Positions 56,701-64,000 of a stretch of DNA of 64,000 bases are shown one piece after another. Each line of letters opens with the position of its first letter. Positions within the stretch are counted from its first letter, which is position 1. Made by a program: the position numbers and the translations under genes. The notes beneath the pieces were generated by a model. It saw only the letters and a program-made list of their open reading frames with translations, made no database searches and was not told where the DNA came from. Source of the stretch: Streblospio benedicti (Eukaryota; Annelida; Polychaeta; Spionida; Spionidae). Location: assembly GCA_019095985.1 (NCBI GenBank), contig CM032660.1:61865766-61929765 (forward strand). The letters are read 5' to 3'.

Positions 56701-59064
56701 GGGCTATGGGGTTGGGATCGTCTATGATGAAAGGAGCTGTAGTGCACATAAAACAATGGACTTGTAATTCTAACTATTGGTCAATTTTTCCGGACAACGA
56801 GCCATTACAACATCTGCATAGACCCATATGCCTCTCCATAAGACTTTGATACATTTGAATAGACAACGTTTCATTTTGCAAAATTTTTAAAAACTCCAAC
56901 AGCCTCTGTTTTTCTTGATCGCTTTCTTGTCTATGGAATAAATTGTAGATGAACGTTGTCATCTGAGGACATTTTGATACATAAGTTACTCCTAATAGTC
57001 TATGGCTTTAAATAGCCCATGTATTTTCGTATTCAGTTGCTTAATTTCAGATTATATTGTTTAAAATGGAAATACTGAACGAAAGTCCTTCAAAGTGTCC
57101 ACACATTTTCTATAGTCTCTACCTTTAGATTCCTCAAGGGCGTTTTCACAACGCAACATATGCCACTTATAGCAATGGGTTTCTTAACAAACGAATTCAT
57201 AAATATTTCAATATGAAATAAATTGCCCTTTTTCGGAAGAAAAAGACGGGCAATTGTCATCTAACTATTTGTAGAATAGTTTTTTTTTTTTGAAAACCGG
57301 GGTTTTCGTAAGTGAAAAATCATGCTATGGTTTATTTTAAAATACTTTTCGAATATTTTCTTTTAGCAATCATCCAAAAATGCAATGATTATGTCACAGG
57401 ACTTTTACTTTTAGTGTAAGTGTGTGTGTGTGTGGGGGGCAGGAATTTTTAAGTCACTAAACTTTTTTTGAAAATGTTTATGGGGGGTATATTTTTTTAA
57501 TACTTTTTCTTCGAATCACAAAAATGCCCCCGTAGATCGACCCGTTTACTTATTTATGATTGTTTTTTTTAAATCACTGAACTTTTCAAAATGTTGACAA
57601 AAACTTTTCTTCCTGCACCCCGCCCCCCCTGTATCGTTATTTATGATCGTTCCCTACTTGCCCACCCCAAATCCCTCCGACCCCTGTTGCGACCCTGTGT
57701 GACCCCTGTGTAGGTGGTGCTGGTGAGCCTGCTGGGACGCCACGTGGCCTGCCTGTGGCGGCTCTCCCCCGCCGAGGAGACCGCACTCACGGCCGCGGTG
57801 TTCGTCGCTTTCATCTTCTCACCTCCAGTCTTAGGTAGGACAAACTGTGTAGAGGCCTATGCTAAGATCACACCTGCCTGGCACGAAGCTTGAAAAGAAC
57901 CGCTCATGCCGTGTGATTCCATGAATAATGTATTATTAGGGCTCCAAATGGGGCTTCTGTAAAGATTTATAATTTTATCAGTTTTCGACTTCTTTTCAGT
58001 ACATTATGTCGAACTTTTGTATTTTGTAAATATTTTGAAGACTTTCCTATTACTATCATAGTACATAGATAATGTTCAGATAAGACTTATGAGTTCTCGT
58101 GTTCCTTGAGTCCAAGTCTACATGATTCTAAATATAGAGTTCTCGTGTGATAATTGAAATAATATTTTGTATAAGAAAATTACATTTCCATTTGAGAACA
58201 TAGACAGCATAGAATTATTTCATATCAAGCATTCGGAGAGTGTCGATAAAATATAAATATTGTGAAGGCCTAAAATCAGTAAAATGACGGGGATAATGTG
58301 AACCCCTAATATCATAAATAATATCTTTTGTAAAACACATATGCTTGTATTTTAGCCCCATAAACAGTTTTTAAGGTGCAATGGTTACACTATTGCCATT
58401 TTAGTTTAATGATATAGCTTTTATTTTGAGCAACTTCTAATGTCACTAGACTGTGAATTTCCCATCGTGAGCCCCATCATGACCATTCATATCTAAAGTT
58501 TGGCTTCTTTTTCGTCTGCCAAACAATATGAATTTTTAATTTTTATACTACATAGCACTGAAACGAAGTTGGTTTGATAAGTAATTACATCTTCACAACA
58601 GCCGGCTGTTATGTATATGTATGTATGTTTACTAAAATACTACATCAGTTTGTGGTTAAGTTATGATCGTTACCGATCTGTGCCAGGCAGGTATGAAGAT
58701 TCCTAAAAGAGTTGATGCGGGTACTTCAGTAACCTGGCCCTATGTTAAAGTCAGCCCGTTCTGCTGACGTATTCTTTTTGCAGCATGTCACTGACGTATG
58801 CTCAGGATTTTTTTGTGTTGCTCTGTACATATTGGGTGACGATAAGGCTTCTGTAAAGTAGAAGTCATGAATTTCTGTAACGTTAACAAACCATGATACT
58901 CAAAAATCAGAAGGGAACTGAAATAGATTAAATGCATTTAATATTTAAGTAGAATATGATTGCCGTAAATTTTATGGGTTTATTTGTCCAGTTTACATGT
59001 ATTTGATGAAAAATGCCGTTGAATGTATCACACACACACACGCACGCACGCACGCACGCACCAA

Positions 59065-59100
<36 letters not shown>

Positions 59101-61232
59101 CACACACACATACAGTGTTTTACTTTAAACCAAGGATATTCACTATGCCCTGATAAAACCCTAAGTATGGGTGAACGCTTATATGTTTCTTTTGGGAATA
59201 TCCTTGGTTTACAGTAATATTTGTGACTTTGAATTTATCTTTTTTTAATACAGGGAAGATGGGTGACAAATTTGGCAGAAGGAACATGATAATCTTCACC
59301 TGCACTTTTGCTGCATACTTTGGCCTCCTTTCCAGTCTTGCTCCTACCTTCATCTGGCTGTTGGTGAGAATACCCTCAATTACACAACCTTACTAAAGCT
59401 TCACAGGTTTCTCTGATTGGTCTACTTTTCAAACATGATCTAAAAAAGTATTTTCACTCCGATAAATCCAACGAACCTGTTTCCGATATACCTTTCAAAC
59501 TCCATTTTATTTTTACCTCATGCTGTTGTTCTACGTGTATTTTACATATTTTACTTACTTTTTTCTATTTTGAAGTGTATTTACTTTATTTATTTCATAA
59601 AATGAGTTAAAATTATACAATCTACAGACTATAGTTTACAATCGGAATATATAAATAAATAAAAAAGACATGCATATATATCAATATGACTTCAATATTA
59701 ATTACCATGTACATGTACATAAATGAAAATTATTGAAAATTAGTGTTGATTATAGTTTTTACCTTTTCTTGAATACTTTCACCAATTCCTTTTTGTTTAA
59801 TGCATGATATTTCATATTTGACACATTTTATTAATTCATTAAAAATGCTTTTTACAGATTTACTAGGTTCTTTGCCATATTTAACACTTTCTATTTTTGC
59901 ATAAAATACAATTGGTAGTGAAAATAATCCAATTAAGAGCTAGTCTTACTCTTTTTATCATATATAAACGCAAACATTAAAGTGTTCTCATCTATGTCTA
60001 TGTCATATTTTACTTACTTAACTGCCTCTTTTTTAAGTGTTGTTGTTGTGTCTGGGCAGGTTCTGCGAACGTTGACTGGTCTGTACCTGGGCGGCGTTAT
60101 GAATGTTGTTGTGTACGCCGCCGAGCTCCTGCCGACCACCAACCGTGGATTCTACATGGGCATCGCCCTGTTTTTCTGGGCCTTTGGTATGTCAGGGTTG
60201 TAGCAATTTGATAATGACATGTAACTACATGCAGATTTGCAATCGCCTTCACTTCATTCTTCCATTGAATTTTACTTATGTTAAGCTGTACTTGCTGCAA
60301 TGCTATTTTGCAGTGTTGAAATAATGCTAAGTTTATCAAGTTGAGAATGTAGAGGAGTATGAGTTTTACAGTAATATCTTGGGAGCGAAATTCACTCCGA
60401 CATGTGTTCTTGAAATATTTTACAGATTGACAATAAAACAGATCTTTCCTTAAGATATAAAGTAGTACTAATAGTCTTTCAAAAGACCTTATATCTAATA
60501 GTTTTTACTTCTATTATTACAAAAACCGCTAATGTAAACTATATATCAAGTGCAAAGATGAAGAGTAAGAACAATTGTGACAGCCTCCAGCTTTAATAGA
60601 AGTAAGGTCTTTTACAAATCCTTAGGAATTCATCTGCTATTAATTATGCAACCTCAAATATCCTGGCCTGTTATAGCGTTTAAAACTAGAGTGTTCACTA
60701 GCAACAGATGCAAAAGCAGCAGCATGCATGGGTAAGGATTAGCCAAGACATTAAGCATGTCATCTTGATCAAAGCTTCCCCATTACAAATAAACAGTACC
60801 ACATGCTTAAATGAGAAAATACCCAAGTACAGCAGCTATACAGCTACTCTGAAAATAGAAGCCATGCGCTTTTAGTTGATGACGTCAATTTTGCAGAACA
60901 TTTAGCAAGATTCAGGCCATAGAGAAGCTTTTAGAATAGGCCTTCATGTCAGATCATTTAAAGGCCTTGTGATAGGCTAATAAAGTAGCTATATCCTAAT
61001 CTTTTGAGTAAGCTTGACAGTTTGCTGAAGTCCTTTGCCAGACATCTGCGCTTGATTTCATTTGAGTTTAACCGTTTAAATAATTTATATGGTGAATTTA
61101 CGGGGAACGCTGGAATTACCATATACTGACTTTAATTTGATTTTTAGAATAACCATCATGTTATGATCACATTTCTTCTGACAGGTGGGATATTTGAAGT
61201 CTGTCTCGCCATCGCTACGCTCAACACTCTAG
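53776..61232 (+). CDS. SVOP-like: SV2/SVOP-like major facilitator transporter, 5' part
   Basis: Five exons join in phase: 53776-53952, 57714-57834, 59254-59363, 60060-60186 and 61185-61232 (phases 0, 1, 0, 1, 1). They encode ~195 residues: a cytosolic N-terminus, TYTVAEALEHIGI, membrane span 1 with GDAMEV (cf. ADAMEMMIL in SVOP), span 2, the loop 2-3 signature GKMGDKFGRRN, then LRTLTGLYLGG, YAAELLPTTNRG and FFWAFGGIFEVCLA, aligning with spans 4-5 of SVOP (LRGLVGFGIGG...YAEFLP...FWAIGTVFEVVLA). The protein should be ~500 residues, so later exons lie beyond the window. ATG 53776 has an in-frame stop 60 bases upstream. It is a membrane carrier of unknown substrate. Intron 1 holds a UCHL5 retrocopy. 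Confidence 0.9.
54745..55729 (-). pseudogene. UCHL5: Intronless UCHL5 retrocopy with one frameshift
   Basis: Minus-strand reading starts MAYADWNLIESDPGIFTGLD, runs to SRLEEIFF, then one extra T in a TTTT run shifts the frame. The next frame gives IENACATQAIVS (catalytic Cys), NVFHFLGYVP (His), GRLYELDGL (Asp), FNLMTVVSDRKR and RRRHNYLPFI of the C-terminal domain. All three catalytic residues survive. About 17 residues present in human UCHL5 after ESDPGVFTE are missing. Human UCHL5 has ~10 introns and this copy has none, so it arose by retroposition into intron 1 of the transporter gene. The last ~12 codons come from a MITE end. It is probably dead, but young: only one frameshift in ~980 bases. 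Confidence 0.85.
55791..56192. mobile_element. TIR element, ~400 bp, GC-rich ends
   Basis: The left end (caccacgccgtacccgggtt, accgtgataccccgg) is inverted at the right (ccgcggcatcatacggaccc, cgggttacggcgtcatg). An inner ccccggcataccgtgataac repeats the motif. It lies just upstream of the UCHL5 retrocopy start. Confidence 0.65.
56365..56480 (-). repeat. tRNA-derived SINE, family 3
   Basis: The minus strand reads gaggtcaagtggtcaatgct as an A-box region and gcgggttcaattcacatact as a B box, at about tRNA spacing. A short AT-rich tail follows. It is a single copy in this window, so it could also be a tRNA pseudogene. Confidence 0.55.
57420..57660. repeat. C/G-run repeat of the ggggagggaacgatcat family
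   Basis: A right border (tatttatgatcgttccct) after a run of C resembles the element ends at 26484 and 27198 and a piece at 40770-40815 (ttcgtgatcgttccctt). Internally, two similar half-units carry aaatcactgaacttttc and aagtcactaaactttttt. It lies in transporter intron 1, just before exon 2. Confidence 0.5.
57835..59020. other. Transporter intron 2
   Basis: The stretch is AT-rich and non-coding. Nothing bounded was recognised. Confidence 0.4.
59028..59112. repeat. (CA)n / (CGCA)n microsatellite
   Basis: CA dinucleotides flank a run of CGCA/ACGC tetramers interrupted once by ccaacg. It is likely length-variable between individuals. Any frame through it is meaningless. Confidence 0.97.
59740..59955 (-). 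mobile_element. Coding-like relic, probably retroelement-derived
   Basis: The minus strand is open for ~65 codons (IVFYAKIESVKYGKEPSKSV, then IFNELIKCVKYE and GIGESIQEKVKT), followed by a stop and an AATAAATAAA-containing stretch. It has no ATG and no splice sites. It resembles the C-terminal part of a LINE-type frame with its 3' UTR. It lies in a transporter intron. The family is unknown to me. Confidence 0.35.
60187..61184. other. Transporter intron 4
   Basis: It is non-coding and bounded by gtatgt and ttctgacag. A CRE-like tgacgtca lies at about 60880. Confidence 0.45.
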
Positions 61233-61401
61233 GTAAATACTGTAGATTGTGCTTACATTTGTGATAGAATCTAATATAAATGTAAATGTGCTGGTTTAAG
61301 GTCATCTACCCAGTTATGCAAGGCGAGGCGACTGTACATTCACACCAAGTCATTGGGGTATCCTCAGGAGCCCTCTATAAAAAAGACCACCTCTATAGTG
61401 T

Positions 61402-61582
61402 ACAGTAGAACTATAATAAGACCAACCATTTTTGTTACTGTCAAAACCCTCCATGTATGGGCAAATTAATATGGGCCTTCATACACAGACCACCTCTCTA
61501 TATTACAAAGTAGAACCTCCAGCGAAGACCACCTTTATAGAGATATTTTGTTTATGGAAGTGGTCTTTATTGAACTGTAGAT
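61402..61582. mobile_element. MITE with tacagtagaac ends
   Basis: The left end (tacagtagaactataataag, then acca) is inverted at the right (tggtctttattgaactgta). Internally gaccacctctctata and gaccacctttatagag recur. Such 'agaccacctctata' miniature elements are commonly linked to pogo/mariner transposons. Confidence 0.65.
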
Positions 61583-62150
61583 ACTGTAGATCGTTCATTG
61601 ATATTATTGACTAGTACTTGTAAAGGCCCAATGCTTGCAATTGAAAGAACAATTTGGCATATGATCACACCCAAGTTTTGAACTTAAAAATAGTAGGAAA
61701 AAATGTCATTCATTTGGCCCTTGCGTCCTCCGTATTTCATGTAGAAATCCATGTAAAATGTGCGTTTGTGTTGATTTGAGTGGTTATTGGTCTCACTTTC
61801 GATTCAGTGCGACAGATGCTTGAAAATACCAACATTGTGAGGTGAAAGCCTTGTGTCTGTTTCGTATCTCTGATGTTTGTACACACAATATACGTAATTT
61901 CACAATATATTTCAACTGAAACGATTATCGTTTATTTACATATGTAGAAAAATTAACACATCTTGCATGAAAATGAACACAAAATAAAACTATAATGGTC
62001 AGATTTGTACTAAATCTATTTAACAAAACATATTTCAACAGCAATGATTATGGCTTATTTACATTTATATCGCTTACTTACTTATATAGAAAAATAAACA
62101 CAGATGCAATGCAAACAATAACACAAATGATGATGTTGAGTCATAACAGC

Positions 62151-63389
62151 TCACTCTTTGGCATGTACAGTCATATGGTGTCTTTTCAAGTGGTGTCCTT
62201 GTATAAATGATTTGTGACATATATGGCAGTAAAATGGCTTCTCACCAGTGTGTGTGCGCTTGTGCATCTTCAGGTGAGAACTTTCAGCAAAACATTTCTC
62301 ACACTGATCACACTTGTACGGCTTTTCTCCTGTGTGAATGCGCATATGACTAACAACAGCAGACCTTTGAGAGAAACTTTTATCACAAACTCCGCAACCA
62401 AAAGGTTTCTTCCCAGTGTGTGTTAACATGTGGGATTTTAGATGCTCTTTTTGGCTGAATGATTTCTCACACACTGTACACTGATGTTCATTCTCCCCAG
62501 TGTGGATTCTCATGTGCCTAGTCAAGGTGCCACTTTGACCAAAACACTTGCCACATTGACTACACTCATAAGGTTTCTCGCCAGTGTGAGTTCTCATATG
62601 GACTTCCAGACTTCCACTGCGGCTGAATGATTTCTCACACAGTGTACACTGATGTTCTTTCTCTCCAGTGTGGATTCTCATGTGGCTGGTCAAGGTGCCA
62701 CTATGACTAAAACACTTGCCACATCGACTACACTCAAAAGGTTTCTCGCCAGTATGAGTTCTCATGTGGACTTTCAGATGTCCATTTTCGATGAATGATT
62801 TCTCACACAATGTACACTGATGTTCTTTCTCTCCAGTGTGGATTCTCATGTGGCTGGTCAAGGTGCCACTATGACTAAAACACTTGCCACATCGACTACA
62901 CTCAAAAGGTTTCTCGCCAGTATGAGTTCTCATGTGGACTTTCAGATGTCCATTTTCGATGAATGATTTCTCACACAATGTACACTGATGTTCTTTATCT
63001 CCAGTGTGGACTCTCATGTGCCTGGTCATGTGACTACTGTCACTAAAACACTTGCCACATTGAGTACACATATAAGGTTTCTCACCAGTGTGAGTTCTCA
63101 TGTGCCTGTTAAGACTTCCACTTTGGCTGAATGATTTCTCACACAGTGTACACTGATGTTCTTTCTCCCCAGTGTGGATTCTCAAGTGGTTGGTCAAGTT
63201 GCCTCTTTTACTAAAACACTCATCACATTGATTACACTCATAAGGCTTCTCACCATGTAGTATTCCTGTCTGTGATTTTAGGTTTTTATTTTGCCGGAAT
63301 GATTTCTTATTTAATGTAGATTTCATTTGCAAATCACTGTGGTTTGCCATTGCATCCGCCTTTACAGAACTAATATGAAACTTCTTCAC
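62151..63389 (-). CDS. C2H2 zinc-finger protein, 13 fingers, single exon
   Basis: An uninterrupted 412-residue frame has a ~50-residue basic/Ser-rich leader and no KRAB, SCAN or BTB domain. Thirteen classical C2H2 fingers follow, joined by HTGEK linkers, and a short end (HMTVHAKE). Fingers alternate between a CTLCEKSF type and a CxxCGKCF type, so the array grew by two-finger units. Fingers 4-5 and 6-7 are identical. Helix contact residues (-1,2,3,6) include QGSR, DSHR, EGHV, HGTS, RGSV, QGTR, QEHS, QSAS. It is a nuclear DNA-binding protein, target unknown. It lies antisense to and downstream of the transporter's fifth exon and is probably nested in the transporter gene. Intron-free structure suggests expansion by retroposition or local duplication. 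Confidence 0.95.
   Translation of the reverse strand: MKKFHISSVKADAMANHSDLQMKSTLNKKSFRQNKNLKSQTGILHGEKPYECNQCDECFSKRGNLTNHLRIHTGEKEHQCTLCEKSFSQSGSLNRHMRTHTGEKPYMCTQCGKCFSDSSHMTRHMRVHTGDKEHQCTLCEKSFIENGHLKVHMRTHTGEKPFECSRCGKCFSHSGTLTSHMRIHTGEKEHQCTLCEKSFIENGHLKVHMRTHTGEKPFECSRCGKCFSHSGTLTSHMRIHTGEKEHQCTLCEKSFSRSGSLEVHMRTHTGEKPYECSQCGKCFGQSGTLTRHMRIHTGENEHQCTVCEKSFSQKEHLKSHMLTHTGKKPFGCGVCDKSFSQRSAVVSHMRIHTGEKPYKCDQCEKCFAESSHLKMHKRTHTGEKPFYCHICHKSFIQGHHLKRHHMTVHAKE
62653..62988 (-). repeat. Identical 168 bp two-finger duplication
   Basis: Two consecutive 168-base units encode fingers 4-5 and 6-7. I can find no base difference between them, whereas neighbouring fingers differ at many positions. 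This indicates a very recent duplication or conversion. Confidence 0.85.
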
Positions 63390-64000
63390 AACTTAATCAA
63401 GTCACTTGAATGAACTAATCACAATAGTGTAATTTCCTTGAAATGTTGATTATATATCCTGTAATAAATGCCCAGTGTATTGTCAAATGTTTTTGGAATT
63501 CTTAACACCATTGTTTTTATAATATTTTAATTTATAATATAACACTCTGTTTAATTTTCTTCTAATTTTGTAATTATTTACCGAGAAAAATACAATTGAA
63601 GATATATCATTATAAATTTGAATTTGAAACTAAATTTACTGTTTTATCATAATATTTGTTTCTTAAAGTCTCTTTGACTATCAAATTTAACAGCAAAATC
63701 AAACATTTACGTTTCTAGTCACAATGCACCGCCCTCCACATGTGATCTCTTCTGACTGTCATGTATTATGAACCAAGGACGCATAGAAAATAAAACAATT
63801 ATAATCATGGCCCAGATGTTCAGGTGCCGCATTTTAACTTTTCATTATCACAATTTCATGATTAAGAAACTGCAACAACAGGACTTTTAAGGCTTAAAAC
63901 TGTTTTACACATAGTTCATTGTAAGGAAATGTTCACTAAATTTCGCCTTTTGTGCTTTTATCCTTTTTGATAGGCTAATGTATTAATGTTTATGTATGTA
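63390..64000. other. Upstream of the zinc-finger gene
   Basis: The stretch is AT-rich with no exon. The zinc-finger promoter should lie here on the minus strand; no TATA box or clear motif stands out. The remaining transporter exons must be beyond 64000. Confidence 0.4.

Noticed and set aside
59023-59217. 64-codon frame through the CA/CGCA repeat
   Set aside because: It is a microsatellite translation (Thr/His/Ala/Arg repeats) without biological support.

Overview
This is eukaryotic nuclear DNA, almost certainly from a marine invertebrate animal. Coding exons are short and separated by long AT-rich introns with GT/AG junctions. The gene families are animal ones: an EGF-repeat membrane protein, DDI, UCHL5, thyroglobulin type-1 repeats, an SVOP-like transporter, a C2H2 zinc-finger protein and histone H2B. 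The rest is packed with tRNA-derived SINEs, terminal-inverted-repeat (TIR) miniature elements, foldbacks and LINE tails. I cannot name the species. A run of 100 N marks an assembly gap.

Layout. 1-17.3 kb is mostly repeats: two tRNA-SINE copies, a foldback, several TIR elements, a broken Ty1/copia fossil, a lone minus-strand exon at 4737-4830 and a tyrosine-rich tail exon near 12 kb. 17.8-25.7 kb holds a type I membrane protein made of tandem EGF-like repeats (+). 25.5-29.6 kb and 33.0-37.2 kb are two copies of one ~4.1 kb segment. That segment carries the end of the EGF gene, a TIR element containing a minus-strand terminal exon, and a LINE with a MITE inside it. Between the copies lies a DDI-type gene (30.6-33.0 kb, +): ubiquitin-like domain, helical domain, retroviral-like aspartyl protease, a large 35-residue repeat array and UBA. 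A UCHL5 C-terminal fragment follows at 37.5 kb.

39.3-48.9 kb (-) is a secreted protein with a signal peptide, a beta-rich region and two thyroglobulin type-1 domains. I assembled it from at least eight exons with largely matching splice phases; one junction does not match. A histone H2B fragment lies in one intron. 53.8-61.2 kb (+) gives the first five coding exons of an SV2/SVOP-like major facilitator transporter that continues past the window. Its first intron holds an intronless, frameshifted UCHL5 copy (-). Downstream of its fifth exon is an intronless 13-finger C2H2 zinc-finger gene (62.15-63.39 kb, -).

These genes do not form an operon. The most distinctive locus is 25.5-37.2 kb, where a ubiquitin-pathway protease with a hypervariable-looking repeat array sits exactly between two copies of the EGF gene's 3' end, and its stop codon lies inside its own poly(A) signal. 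The occurrence of a DDI gene and two UCHL5 relics, all ubiquitin-proteasome families, in one 25 kb stretch may be coincidence.
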